Assembly (NCBI RefSeq): GCF_902493135.1
Contig: NZ_CABUOD010000019.1
Location: 1 to 64,000 of the forward strand
Source of the DNA: an uncultured Parabacteroides sp.
GTDB lineage: Bacteria > Bacteroidota > Bacteroidia > Bacteroidales > Tannerellaceae
Reading direction: 5' to 3'
DNA length: 64,000 bases
Each line of letters starts with the position of its first letter. The first letter of the stretch is position 1. The position numbers and the translations under genes were made by a program. Under the pieces are notes generated by a model. It ran no database searches and was not told where the DNA came from. It saw only the letters and a list, made by a program, of their open reading frames with translations. This document shows positions 27,004-36,124 of this stretch, in pieces.

Positions 27004-28017
27004 TTATTTGTTGAATAAATTGCGGGCGTTTTCCGAGAAGAACCGTTCCGAATAGGGCGACAATTCCTTGTCTGCGGTAAATTGTTCACGCATCCGTTGC
27101 AGGTTTCCAAGCAATACACCGTCCGGCATATAAGGATAATCCGAGCCGTAGAGAATGTGATCCGGCGAGGTGATTGTCAGCATCATTTTCACGATTTCGG
27201 AGCTTGCTCCTCCGGCAAGGTCATAGTACAGACGGGATAAATTACCGTCCCAGTCAATCGAACCCATAAATCCCTTTGCCTGCATAGCCGGATGAATAGC
27301 CTTCATGCGGGGGATCGCCATCGGCAAAAACGACCCGCAATGAGGAACAATCATCTTGATGTTCGGATAGCGTATCAACACGTTACGGGAAATCATATTG
27401 ACAACGGCGCGGGTCGTTTCAGCCGGATATTCATAGACCGCAAGCGGGGCGGTGGCTATAATGCCGTCATTGACCGGCGTGGGCTTGTGCGGGTGAATGA
27501 TTACGGTAACATTTCTACGGTTCAAGACCTCCATCAACGGGTCGAGTGCTTCATCCCCGATATATTGTCCCCGGCTGTTCGTGGCCAGCTTGACGCCATC
27601 CGCTCCAAGTGTGTCGAGTGTATAAATCGCCTCTTCGATAGCCGCGTCCACATCGGGCAAGGGCAATGCCGCACAAAACTTGAATTTCCCCGGATAGGTT
27701 TCTTTCAGTCGGGCACAATACTCGTTGTACTCCCGAATAATCCGTCGGCTCTCCTGCGTATCTCCGAACCACGGTTGCGGAGCGGGCATCGTCAAGACGG
27801 AATATTCGATTCCCGCTTTGCGCATGAAAGCGATATGCGATTCCACATCCCACGCGGGAAGCGGAAAGGTCTCCTCCATCGTGGCATCATGTTTTTCCAG
27901 CACTGCCATATAGCCGGGCAATATGTTATGGCAATGCACGTCGATAGTCTGTTGTGCCCCGGCTTGCCTCATAAAGAGTATGGACATGACGATATACAGA
28001 ATGAATCCCTTTCCCAT
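27004..28017 (-). CDS. Exported amidohydrolase (ACMSD-like TIM barrel)
   Basis: A 337-residue protein beginning at 28017 with a signal peptide ending AGAQ. The metal motif DVHCHN opens the mature protein, followed by VIIHPHKPTP, MIVPHCGSFLPM and the late Asp in LYGSDYPYMPDG, the set seen in the ACMSD/decarboxylase branch of amidohydrolases. The substrate is unknown; its neighbours suggest detoxification or modification of a small organic acid. It appears intact although the genes on both sides are broken. Confidence 0.82.
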   Translation of the reverse strand: MGKGFILYIVMSILFMRQAGAQQTIDVHCHNILPGYMAVLEKHDATMEETFPLPAWDVESHIAFMRKAGIEYSVLTMPAPQPWFGDTQESRRIIREYNEYCARLKETYPGKFKFCAALPLPDVDAAIEEAIYTLDTLGADGVKLATNSRGQYIGDEALDPLMEVLNRRNVTVIIHPHKPTPVNDGIIATAPLAVYEYPAETTRAVVNMISRNVLIRYPNIKMIVPHCGSFLPMAIPRMKAIHPAMQAKGFMGSIDWDGNLSRLYYDLAGGASSEIVKMMLTITSPDHILYGSDYPYMPDGVLLGNLQRMREQFTADKELSPYSERFFSENARNLFNK

Positions 28018-28022
28018 ACCCG

Positions 28023-28244
28023 TTACTTTTCGTTGTTTACATTGGCGAGCCACTCCGCAAATTGCGCTTTCGCCAGCTTCCCGTTCAAGAGTTTTCCCGT
28101 ACACCAGTCGATTCCGGGGTACGCTTTGCGAAGATTCTTCTCGCAATTTGTCGCCGCTGCCAATTCCTCGGCAGCTTTTCTCGTCGTACCGCTACAAGAG
28201 AAATAGGCGACCAAAATCTTTCGACTATCCATATTCTTTTTCAT
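28023..28244 (-). pseudogene. Flavodoxin gene with a large in-frame internal deletion
   Basis: The first 33 residues are a normal flavodoxin N-terminus (ILVAYFSCSGTTRKAAEELA, the FMN phosphate loop). They run straight into a C-terminal piece (YPGIDWCTGKLLNG). A full protein is about 180 residues, so about 100 residues containing the FMN-ring loops are missing. The frame is preserved, but a working FMN site is not possible. It lies between the aldo/keto reductase and the amidohydrolase, with short gaps. Confidence 0.82.
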
Positions 28245-28253
28245 ACGAGCGTG

Positions 28254-29198
28254 TCAGATCATCGGCATTTCCCACGAGCCTCTCGTATCGACACCGGTAT
28301 TTTCGGCTGCATTTTCCAAACTTTGCATTTCGTCGGCAGTCAAGGAAACCTTTGTCGCTTGCAAGGCGTCCTGCACTTGCGAGGGCTTCGTCACGCCGAT
28401 AATCGGTGTCGTGCCTTTCGCTATCGCCCATGCCAGAGCCACCTGCGCCGGCGTGATGCCGTACTTGTCGCCCACGGTGCGCATCACGGCAACGAGCCGC
28501 TCGATTTGCGGTAACAGCGGATTGTAGGTATCGCCCCGCTGGCTGCCGGCGGGCAGTAGGTGTGTGGTATCGTATTTCCCGCTCAACGCTCCTTGCTCCA
28601 ATACCATGTAAGCCCAGAAGTCGATATTATGTTCTTTGCAATAATCCAGAATACCGGCCTTTTCCGACGAACGGTAGAGCAGGCTGTAATGGTTCTGCAC
28701 GGCAGAGATATGTACCCCTTCTTTCGAGAGAATCTCCTCCGCACGCTTGATCTGCGCGAGGTTGTGATTGGAGACGCCGACCCGCTTTACCTTTCCGCTT
28801 TTTACCAACGGGATAAGGTAAGGCGTCCATTTCTCCACGTCGGCCGGGTTGTGTATCCAGTAGATGTCGATGTAATCGGTGGCGAAGCGTTCGAGGCTTC
28901 CGGCCAGCATATCCGCCACGGGGTTCTCCGTGTCGCCCGCAATCTGCGGTGTGAACTTGGTCGAGATAAATACATCCTCCCGCTTGCAGTTCTTCGTAAA
29001 TATCGAAAGCAGCGTTTCCGAAGCTCCCATGCCGTACACCACGGCGGAGTCCCAGAGGTTCAGCCCGTTGGCCATCGCCTCGTCGAATACGGGTTTCAGT
29101 TCTTCCACTCCGAGATTGTTCCCGAATACTTGGTCGCCACCGGCGAATCCTGCGCCCCACGACCATGTTCCTAATGCTATTGACGGTTGATTTTTCAT
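28254..29198 (-). CDS. Aldo/keto reductase
   Basis: A 314-residue NADPH-dependent reductase with a (beta/alpha)8 barrel. The catalytic Asp and Tyr (WDSAVVYG), Lys (STKFTP) and His (YWIHNP) are present, as is the nucleotide-binding C-terminal segment (PIIGVTKPSQVQDAL). It has no signal peptide, so it acts in the cytosol. It belongs to the AraC-controlled cluster together with flavodoxins; substrate unknown. Confidence 0.9.
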   Translation of the reverse strand: MKNQPSIALGTWSWGAGFAGGDQVFGNNLGVEELKPVFDEAMANGLNLWDSAVVYGMGASETLLSIFTKNCKREDVFISTKFTPQIAGDTENPVADMLAGSLERFATDYIDIYWIHNPADVEKWTPYLIPLVKSGKVKRVGVSNHNLAQIKRAEEILSKEGVHISAVQNHYSLLYRSSEKAGILDYCKEHNIDFWAYMVLEQGALSGKYDTTHLLPAGSQRGDTYNPLLPQIERLVAVMRTVGDKYGITPAQVALAWAIAKGTTPIIGVTKPSQVQDALQATKVSLTADEMQSLENAAENTGVDTRGSWEMPMI

Positions 29199-29267
29199 TT
29201 TATATTTCTCCTTTACTGCGACGGCACAATGGGCATATTGCAGTCCGTCATGTATTTGTTCATTTGG

Positions 29268-29918
29268 TCAGTTTTTTGTTGTAACTTCAATTTCAGATAA
29301 CCATTCCGCTACACGGCTTTCCGCTTGGGAAAGAGTGCCCGATGTCAGCAACAGGCTTTCCGTGTAAGTCGCGTCGGGACAATGTTTCCGGGCGTCACTG
29401 ACCGAAGTCGATATTCCGCTACTTCCACTGGTTGCGAACAATGCGATGCGCTTGCCTGCCAGTTTTGCCGCGTGTTCATGCAAGAAGGTCTGCATCGGCG
29501 TTGCCATATGGCTATACCAGATAGGATAACCGATAAAAATAATGTCATACTCCTCGAAACTCTCGACCGAGGTTTTCACCGGCGGAAAATTTCCCGTCTC
29601 GATAGCCGCTTGTTCCTGTTGTGAACGCTCCAACATGGCATTGTAATCCGTGTCGTAGGGCGTTCCGGGTTCCACTTCGATAAGATCGCAGCCGAGTGTC
29701 GTTCCGATTCGCTGCGCCACACTTTCCGTATTGCTCGTGCGTGAACAGTAAAGCACCAGATAACGTCCGTCATTATCCGGCGTTTCATCTTCATCATTAT
29801 CGTTTCCCGGTGTTTCGGGTTGTTCGGTGGCAGAGCCTTCCGGTTCGATAGGATCTCCGTTACAAGCTGTCGCTGTCAAAGCGAGCAGTAGAAAAGGGAA
29901 AAATAGTAACTTTCTCAT
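29268..29918 (-). CDS. Lipoprotein flavodoxin
   Basis: A 216-residue protein with a lipoprotein signal (LTATAC, cysteine at residue 19) followed by an acidic, Pro/Glu/Asp-rich linker to about residue 50 and then a flavodoxin fold (LVLYCSRTSNTESVAQRIG, IIFIGYPIWYSHM, ALFATSGSSGIS). FMN flavodoxins are normally cytosolic; this one should be anchored outside the inner membrane, perhaps on the cell surface since acidic residues soon after the cysteine favour export in Bacteroidota. It is the first gene of the cluster. How FMN and electrons reach it is unclear. Confidence 0.86.
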   Translation of the reverse strand: MRKLLFFPFLLLALTATACNGDPIEPEGSATEQPETPGNDNDEDETPDNDGRYLVLYCSRTSNTESVAQRIGTTLGCDLIEVEPGTPYDTDYNAMLERSQQEQAAIETGNFPPVKTSVESFEEYDIIFIGYPIWYSHMATPMQTFLHEHAAKLAGKRIALFATSGSSGISTSVSDARKHCPDATYTESLLLTSGTLSQAESRVAEWLSEIEVTTKN

Positions 29919-29962
29919 CGTTCTAAAAATTAAATGTTCATATTATTTTGATTTCTCTGCGG

Positions 29963-29970
29963 CAAAGGTA
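29963..29970 (-). promoter_or_regulatory. Promoter -7 box of the redox cluster
   Basis: The minus strand reads TACCTTTG, exact, with no -33 box, as expected for an activator-dependent promoter. Putative AraC sites lie just upstream at 29994-30045. Confidence 0.62.
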
Positions 29971-29993
29971 GGGCGTTTCGGCTGCTCCCGCTG

Positions 29994-30045
29994 TATCCCG
30001 ATTACGGATTGAAGTAACAGTATTACGGATTATAAAATCGGGATA
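29994..30045. promoter_or_regulatory. Putative AraC operator: 21-bp-spaced direct repeats inside a palindrome
   Basis: ATTACGGATT occurs at 30001-30010 and 30022-30031, 21 bp apart (two helical turns). A perfect 10-bp inverted repeat (TATCCCGATT at 29994-30003 and its complement at 30036-30045) encloses them. The site lies between the divergent AraC gene and the flavodoxin gene. Confidence 0.65.
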
Positions 30046-30165
30046 TAAAACACTTGTAATGAATAGGATGTAGTCGAAACGGCGGTTCTGTATACATATT
30101 ACGGGTATTTGTAACCGTATTCCGGTTTTCACATCGGAAGGTGTCGGATATTTATGCGGAATCCT

Positions 30166-30173
30166 TATTTTTG
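30166..30173 (+). promoter_or_regulatory. Promoter -7 box of the AraC gene
   Basis: TATTTTTG, an exact TAnnTTTG match, 11 bp before the ATG at 30185 and 23 bp before an alternative ATG at 30197. Confidence 0.5.
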
Positions 30174-30184
30174 CACAAAACAAA

Positions 30185-31096
30185 ATGATAATTGCTATGG
30201 AAGAAGTAATAAAGGTCGATACAATCGATCAATATAATAAGTTATTCGGGTTGGAAACTTTGCATCCTTTGGTTGCCGTTGTCGATTTATCGAAAGCTCC
30301 GGTATGGCCGGAACATTTCCGGTTCAATTATGGTGTTTATTGCATTTATCTGAAAGATGCAAAGTGCGGGACGATTCGTTACGGACGTCAGACTTACGAC
30401 TATCAGGAGGGAAGTGTTATCGCTTTCGCTCCCGGACAAATAGCCAATGTCGATATGGAACGGGGTATGAAACCTTCGGGATTGGGATTGCTTTTTCATC
30501 CCGACTTGATTCGGGGAACGGCTTTAGGGCGCGAAATCAAACAATATTCATTTTTCTCCTACGACTCGAACGAAGCACTCCATCTTTCCGAGCGGGAACG
30601 CACTATTTTCACGGATTGCCTCGATAAGATCGGTCTTGAGTTGGAACACTCCATCGACAAGCACTCCAAACGGTTGATTGCAACCAATATCGAATTGCTG
30701 CTCGATTACTGTATGCGGTTCTATGACCGACAGTTCGAGACCCGTTCAACGGTAAACCACGATATACTGGTACGGTTCGAGCGTTTGATGGACGAGTATT
30801 TCCAAGATGAACGCTTGCGGCAAAACGGATTGCCGTCAGTCAAATATTTTGCGGACAAAGTTTGTCTGTCGCCCAATTATTTCGGGGATTTGGTAAAAAA
30901 AGAATCGGGCAAGACAGCGCAGGAGTATATTCAGGATAAAATCATAGATGTCGCCAAAGAGCAGATCTTGGGAACAAACAAAACGATCAGCGAAATCGCA
31001 TTCGACATGGGATTCCAATACTCCCAGCATTTCAATCGCGTATTCAAGCGGAGCGTGGGATACACCCCGGCAGAATATCGGAGGATGCAGGCATAA
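30185..31096 (+). CDS. AraC-family transcriptional regulator
   Basis: A 303-residue protein with an N-terminal cupin-like sensor half and a C-terminal double helix-turn-helix (VKYFADKVCLSPNYFGDLV and SEIAFDMGFQYSQHFNRVFK, ending YTPAEYRR). It is divergent from the redox cluster and probably activates it from the repeats at 29994-30045. The ATG at 30197 is an equally possible start. Confidence 0.9.
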   Translation: MIIAMEEVIKVDTIDQYNKLFGLETLHPLVAVVDLSKAPVWPEHFRFNYGVYCIYLKDAKCGTIRYGRQTYDYQEGSVIAFAPGQIANVDMERGMKPSGLGLLFHPDLIRGTALGREIKQYSFFSYDSNEALHLSERERTIFTDCLDKIGLELEHSIDKHSKRLIATNIELLLDYCMRFYDRQFETRSTVNHDILVRFERLMDEYFQDERLRQNGLPSVKYFADKVCLSPNYFGDLVKKESGKTAQEYIQDKIIDVAKEQILGTNKTISEIAFDMGFQYSQHFNRVFKRSVGYTPAEYRRMQA

Positions 31097-31505
31097 TCAT
31101 GGGAATGACTTTGGATATGGTTAGTATGGAAAACAAGAAATGTGATGGTAATCTATTGAATAATAGATTTTTGAAGAAGATGAGTATAACAATGGGTAAC
31201 GATATAGAAACGAGCCAACTTCTTTAGTTTGCTGTATTTTTCCATTATTTCAAATAACTCTACCATAAAGATAATCATTCTTAATAAATATTACTCCATT
31301 TGTGCGTATCTTTGTAATTGTCATGAAACATTTGCCTGATTGAGTAGTATGGAGCCCTAAACTAATAAAAAATATAAATGGACGTGTAGTAGATGACCTT
31401 GATAGCAGATTGTCTTCTAAATCAGAGTTTCTCCGAAATTAAGTATGGCAAGATTGACACTTATGACACGTTAATGAGTTTGGTAAAGTAAAAAGTAATA
31501 TATTT
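31097..31505. other. Gap between AraC and LysR genes
   Basis: A 42-codon frame at 31099-31227 starts 2 bp after the AraC stop but resembles nothing I know. A TATCTTTG box at 31307-31314 has no convincing gene behind it. Otherwise AT-rich and featureless. Confidence 0.5.
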
Positions 31506-32393
31506 ATGGATTTTCGTCTGAAAGTATTTCACAGCGTAGCCACGAATTTGAGCTTTACGAAGGCTTCAAAAGAGTTGTTTATCAGTCAGCCAGCCATCAG
31601 CAAGCATATTCATGAATTGGAGGTGCAATATAAAACACCCTTGTTCGATCGGGTGGGAAGCCATATCGGACTGACCCATGCGGGTGAATTGTTGTTGTCG
31701 CATACGAAACAGCTGTTGGCTGCATACCGGCAGATGGATTTCGAGATGAACCTGTTGACGGATAATTTTGCCGGGGAACTGCGGTTGGGGGCAAGTACGA
31801 CGATTTCCCAATATGTGCTGCCGCCTGTCCTCGCCTCTTTTATCAAGAAGTTCCCGGAGATAAAAGTCTCTTTGCTGAACGGGAACAGCCGCGATATCGA
31901 ACAGGCCTTGCGGGAGGGAAAGATCACCCTCGGTCTGGTCGAAGGAACGGCGCACCAGAGCACGCTTCACTATACCCCTTTTATGAGAGACGAACTGGTC
32001 GTCGTGGCGCATACGGGCAGTTCATTGGCGGCCTATAACGAGATTTCGCTCGAACAGCTCCGTACGCTGCCTCTTGTCCTGCGCGAAAACGGTTCGGGAA
32101 CGCTGGATGTGGTGGAAGCTGCCCTGGCGGAACATCAGGTGAAACTTTCGCAACTGAATGTGGTGTTGCAGATGGGGAGTACGGAAAGTATTAAGTTGTT
32201 TTTGGAGAACTCCGAGGCGTTGGGAATTGTTTCTATCCGTGCCGTGACCCGCGAATTGATGTCCGGCAGGCTGAAGGTGATCGAAGTGGAGGGGTTCCGC
32301 GCCGAACGGATGTTTACCTTTGCCGAGCCGCAGGGACAGAACGGGGGAGTGGAAGAGAGCTTCATCCGATATGCCTGCCAAAACTGGCGATAA
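31506..32393 (+). CDS. LysR-family transcriptional regulator
   Basis: A 295-residue protein with an N-terminal winged helix-turn-helix (LSFTKASKELFISQPAISKH) and a periplasmic-binding-protein-like effector domain (from about residue 90). It lies upstream of a YeiH-type exporter gene, the same partner that the LysR protein YeiE has in enterobacteria, so it probably controls that gene. The inducer is unknown; sulfur-anion sensing would fit the context (inference). Confidence 0.9.
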   Translation: MDFRLKVFHSVATNLSFTKASKELFISQPAISKHIHELEVQYKTPLFDRVGSHIGLTHAGELLLSHTKQLLAAYRQMDFEMNLLTDNFAGELRLGASTTISQYVLPPVLASFIKKFPEIKVSLLNGNSRDIEQALREGKITLGLVEGTAHQSTLHYTPFMRDELVVVAHTGSSLAAYNEISLEQLRTLPLVLRENGSGTLDVVEAALAEHQVKLSQLNVVLQMGSTESIKLFLENSEALGIVSIRAVTRELMSGRLKVIEVEGFRAERMFTFAEPQGQNGGVEESFIRYACQNWR

Positions 32394-32447
32394 CCTGATG
32401 TTATACTCTATAAAAACATATTAGGAAAGGATAGAGGAAAAAAGCCT

Positions 32448-32455
32448 TACTTTTG
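32448..32455 (+). promoter_or_regulatory. Promoter -7 box of the YeiH-type exporter gene
   Basis: TACTTTTG, an exact match, 41 bp before the start, without a clear -33 box, consistent with activation by the LysR protein. Confidence 0.55.
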
Positions 32456-32496
32456 TCACGGTTTTAAAAAATAATGGATTTTAAACTTGATTGAAT

Positions 32497-33543
32497 ATGT
32501 TTAGCGAAAAAAGGAGTAACGTACTTCATGGCATTCTGTTGATCGCCCTTTTCTCTTGTTCTGCTTTTTACATAGCAGAGTTTCCCTTTGTCAAAAATCT
32601 ATCCTTCAGTCCTCTGATCGTCGGTATCCTGTTGGGAATGGTATATGCGAATAGTTTGCGCAACCATCTGCCTGAGACATGGGTGCCCGGTATTTTGTTT
32701 TGTACGAAGCAGGTGTTGCGTGCCGGTATCGTGTTGTATGGTTTCAGGCTGACATTCCAGAGCGTGGTCGAGATCGGGCTTCCGGCCATCCTGATCGATG
32801 CGATTATAGTGGCGGCTACCATATTCATAGGTTTGTTTGTCGGGCGTTTGCTGAAAATGGATAAAGATCTCGCTTTGCTGACATCCACCGGTAGCGCGAT
32901 CTGTGGGGCTGCCGCCGTATTGGGAGCCGAGCCGGTCGTGAAAAGCGAGCCGCATAAAACAGCGGTGGCTGTTTCGACAGTCGTTATTTTCGGCACTTTG
33001 TCGATGTTTATCTATCCGGCCATGTACCGTGCAGGCATATTGGACCTGACACCTGAACAGATGGGGCTTTATACCGGATCGACCTTGCACGAGGTGGCGC
33101 ATGTCGTGGGAGCGGGGAATGCTATGGGAAAAGAAATTTCGGATACGGCCATTATCGTGAAAATGATTCGGGTCATGATGCTGGCTCCCGTCTTGGTGAT
33201 AATGAGTTTTGCTTTGGCGCGTACTGCCGTGAAAACCGTATCCGGTGGCGTAAAGGGAACGGCTGCTGCTCCCGCAAAACGGGGCAAGATCACGATCCCC
33301 TGGTTCGCTTTCGGTTTTCTGGCCGTGATCGGTTTCAACTCTTTTGACCTGTTGCCTCATACGGTTGTGGACGGGATCAATAATATAGATACGTTTATGT
33401 TGACGATGGCGATGACGGCGTTGGGAACGGAAACCAGCATCGAAAAGTTTAAAAAAGCCGGGGCGAAGCCTTTTATCTTGGCGGCAGTATTGTATGTCTG
33501 GTTGTTAGGCGGCGGCTATTTATTGGCGAAGTATTTGGTTTAA
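32497..33543 (+). CDS. YeiH-family putative sulfate exporter (UPF0324)
   Basis: A 348-residue membrane protein with about ten hydrophobic segments. Family signatures include GILLGMVYAN, STGSAICGAAAVLG and GSTLHEVAHVVGAG. YeiH proteins are classed as putative sulfate exporters, but the substrate has little experimental support. I used the ATG at 32497 rather than a TTG two codons earlier. The pairing with LysR is conserved. Confidence 0.87.
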   Translation: MFSEKRSNVLHGILLIALFSCSAFYIAEFPFVKNLSFSPLIVGILLGMVYANSLRNHLPETWVPGILFCTKQVLRAGIVLYGFRLTFQSVVEIGLPAILIDAIIVAATIFIGLFVGRLLKMDKDLALLTSTGSAICGAAAVLGAEPVVKSEPHKTAVAVSTVVIFGTLSMFIYPAMYRAGILDLTPEQMGLYTGSTLHEVAHVVGAGNAMGKEISDTAIIVKMIRVMMLAPVLVIMSFALARTAVKTVSGGVKGTAAAPAKRGKITIPWFAFGFLAVIGFNSFDLLPHTVVDGINNIDTFMLTMAMTALGTETSIEKFKKAGAKPFILAAVLYVWLLGGGYLLAKYLV

Positions 33544-33588
33544 CATAAATTGCTTGCTACAGTGGTGAAGGAGTGTCCTATAAATTAT

Positions 33589-33596
33589 TACCTTTG
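33589..33596 (+). promoter_or_regulatory. Promoter -7 box of the PBP1a-type gene
   Basis: TACCTTTG, an exact match, giving a leader of about 20 nt before the GTG at 33624. Confidence 0.58.
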
Positions 33597-33623
33597 TGCC
33601 CAAAACAAGAAAGATAGAGAAAA

Positions 33624-35969
33624 GTGGCTTCAAAGGTAACAAAAGGTATTATAATTTCGTTCTGGGTGCTGTTTGCCATAGCAGTAGGTGCTGTAGTTTT
33701 ATTGTTTTCAGCGATAGCCAAAGGCTCGATAGGCTATATGCCTCCGGTCGAACAGCTTGAAAATCCGATTGATAAATATGCTTCGCAAGTGATATCATCG
33801 GATGGAAAGACACTCGCAACTTATGCCCACAGTCAGGATAATCGTATTTTTGTCAACTATAACGACCTTTCGCCGGATTTGGTGAAAGCATTGATCGCAA
33901 CCGAGGATGTCCGTTTTGTGGAGCATAGCGGTATCGACGCGCAGGGACTGTTCCGTGCGGTCGTGAAACGTGGAATCCTGATGCAGAAAAGTGGCGGTGG
34001 CGGTAGTACCATTACGCAGCAGTTGGCTAAACAGCTTTTCTCGCCGAGCGCCGACAATGTGATGGAACGTCTGTTCCAGAAGCCGATCGAATGGGTGATT
34101 GCCGTTCAGTTGGAACGCTTTTATACGAAGGAAGAGATCATTAATATGTATCTGAACAAGTTCGACTTCCTTTATAATGCAGTCGGCATCCAGTCGGCTG
34201 CCCGCGTTTATTTCGGAAAAACACCCAAGACATTGAAGATCGAGGAAGCGGCGACGCTGGTCGGGATGTGTAAGAATCCTTCTTATTTCAATCCTGTGCG
34301 TCATAATGAACGGACACGCGGGCGTCGGAATACGGTTCTGGAACAAATGCTGAAAGCCGGTTACATCACACAGGCCGAGTGCGATTCTCTGAAAAAGTTG
34401 CCTCTTACCGTACATTTCAACCGTATGGACCATAAAGACGGTTTGGCGCCTTATTTCCGCGAGTTCCTGCGTCTGACCTTGACGGCGAAGAAGCCTGAAC
34501 GCAAAAATTACCGGGGATGGCAGATGCAGCAGTTCAAGGAAGACTCGCTTGCTTGGGAAACAAACCCGATGTATGGCTGGTGTAATAAAAACAAGAAACC
34601 TGACGGAGAGTTTTATAACCTGTACACGGACGGGTTGAAAATCTATACGACGATCGATTCCCGTATGCAGAAATATGCCGAAGATGCTGTTCGTGAACAT
34701 ATCGGGGAGTATTTGCAGCCTGCTTTCTTCAAGGAAAAGAAAGGCAAGAATTATGCTCCGTTCTCACGTGATTTGCGGCAAGGTGAAGTCGATACGATCT
34801 TTATGCGTGCGATGCATCAGACAGATCGTTACCGCGCGATGAAAAAAGGCGGAGCGAGTGAAAAGGAGATCAAGGCGGCTTTCAACGAACCTGTCGAAAT
34901 GCGTGTCTTCAGTTGGAACGGAGCGATCGATACGATCATGTCACCGATGGACTCGATCCGTTATCATAAGAGTTTCCTGCGTACCGGGTTTATGTCGATG
35001 GACCCGCGTACCGGTCATGTGAAGGCTTATGTAGGAGGCATCGATTATAATGATTTCCAATACGACATGGTGAATGGAGGACGACGCCAGATCGGTTCTA
35101 CTATCAAGCCGTTCCTCTATTCGCTGGCGATGATCGAGGGGATCAGCCCTTGCGACGAGATGCTGCATGTTCAACAACGGTTGACCGATGAGAACGGCAG
35201 GCTTTGGGAACCCCGTAATGCGAATAAGAAACTGATAGGAGAAATGGTTTCCGTACAGTGGGGGTTGCAGAACTCGGACAACTGGGTGACTGCCTGGTTG
35301 ATGAGCCAGTTGTCTCCTTATACGTTCGTCCGTCTGCTGCATTCGTTCGGCTTGAAGAACGAGATGGACCCGGTGATTTCGATTTGTCTGGGTACTCCGG
35401 ACGTGTCGGTGGGCGAGATGGTCAGTGCCTATACGACTTTTGCCAATAAAGGAATCCGTGTAGAGCCGTTGTACGTGACCCGTATAGAAGATATGTCCGG
35501 AAATACGATTGCCAACTTCAACCCCCAGATGAGCGAGGTGTTGACGGAAGATGCTTCCTATAAGATGCTTCACATGCTGAAAAACGTTATAGACGGCGGC
35601 ACCGGTAGCCGTGTCCGCTTCCGTTACGGCATCAAAGCGCCGATGGGAGGAAAGACCGGTACGACACAGAACAACTCCGACGGTTGGTTTATGGGCTTTA
35701 CGCCGAGCCTGGTGTCCGGTGTCTGGGTCGGTGGCGAAGACCGTTCCATCCACTTCGACCGGATGGCGGAAGGACAGGGAGCCAGCATGGCTCTGCCGAT
35801 CTATGGGCTTTATATGCAGAAAGTCTATGCCGATAAAACGTTGGGCTATTCGCAGGAAGAAGATTTCGAGATCCCCGAACAATATCAGAATCCGTGTAAG
35901 ATGACCTCCGAGGAAGAACGGAAGCAGACGCCGACAGACGTGGGGGGCATCGATAAGATGTTCGAGTAA
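33624..35969 (+). CDS. Bifunctional penicillin-binding protein 1A (transglycosylase/transpeptidase)
   Basis: A 781-residue class A PBP with one transmembrane helix (about residues 7-30). The GT51 domain has EDVRFVEHSGID with the catalytic Glu and GGSTITQQLAKQLF. The transpeptidase domain has the active serine in GSTIKPF (about residue 491), the SDN motif (LQNSDNW) and KTGTTQNNSDGW near residue 674. It polymerises and cross-links peptidoglycan. The start must be GTG at 33624, since an in-frame stop lies just upstream and the next Met is after the membrane helix. Confidence 0.93.
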   Translation: MASKVTKGIIISFWVLFAIAVGAVVLLFSAIAKGSIGYMPPVEQLENPIDKYASQVISSDGKTLATYAHSQDNRIFVNYNDLSPDLVKALIATEDVRFVEHSGIDAQGLFRAVVKRGILMQKSGGGGSTITQQLAKQLFSPSADNVMERLFQKPIEWVIAVQLERFYTKEEIINMYLNKFDFLYNAVGIQSAARVYFGKTPKTLKIEEAATLVGMCKNPSYFNPVRHNERTRGRRNTVLEQMLKAGYITQAECDSLKKLPLTVHFNRMDHKDGLAPYFREFLRLTLTAKKPERKNYRGWQMQQFKEDSLAWETNPMYGWCNKNKKPDGEFYNLYTDGLKIYTTIDSRMQKYAEDAVREHIGEYLQPAFFKEKKGKNYAPFSRDLRQGEVDTIFMRAMHQTDRYRAMKKGGASEKEIKAAFNEPVEMRVFSWNGAIDTIMSPMDSIRYHKSFLRTGFMSMDPRTGHVKAYVGGIDYNDFQYDMVNGGRRQIGSTIKPFLYSLAMIEGISPCDEMLHVQQRLTDENGRLWEPRNANKKLIGEMVSVQWGLQNSDNWVTAWLMSQLSPYTFVRLLHSFGLKNEMDPVISICLGTPDVSVGEMVSAYTTFANKGIRVEPLYVTRIEDMSGNTIANFNPQMSEVLTEDASYKMLHMLKNVIDGGTGSRVRFRYGIKAPMGGKTGTTQNNSDGWFMGFTPSLVSGVWVGGEDRSIHFDRMAEGQGASMALPIYGLYMQKVYADKTLGYSQEEDFEIPEQYQNPCKMTSEEERKQTPTDVGGIDKMFE

Positions 35970-35996
35970 AGGGCGATTTGCCTTAGAGTGCAATTA

Positions 35997-36046
35997 AAAT
36001 GCATGGTTATGGAATTGTCATTCCATGCCCATGCATTTCTTTTTTT
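35997..36046 (+). terminator. Terminator after the PBP1a-type gene
   Basis: A 19-bp stem with two mismatches (35997-36015 and 36020-36038, built on AAATGCATGG) with a 4-nt loop is followed by a T-rich run. Confidence 0.78.
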
Positions 36047-36100
36047 ATGCCTGTGTGTTTCTTTTTTATGCCGTTGGAACCATAATCGGAATTTATTTGT

Positions 36101-36108
36101 TAGATTTG
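36101..36108 (+). promoter_or_regulatory. Promoter -7 box of the glycerol operon
   Basis: TAGATTTG, an exact match, 16 bp before the glpD start. No clear -33 box is seen. Confidence 0.55.
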
Positions 36109-36124
36109 TAAGTGTTAACTTTTA

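Noticed and set aside
32491..32496. TTG start for the YeiH-type exporter
   Set aside because: The ATG two codons later is more plausible and gives a normal N-terminus.
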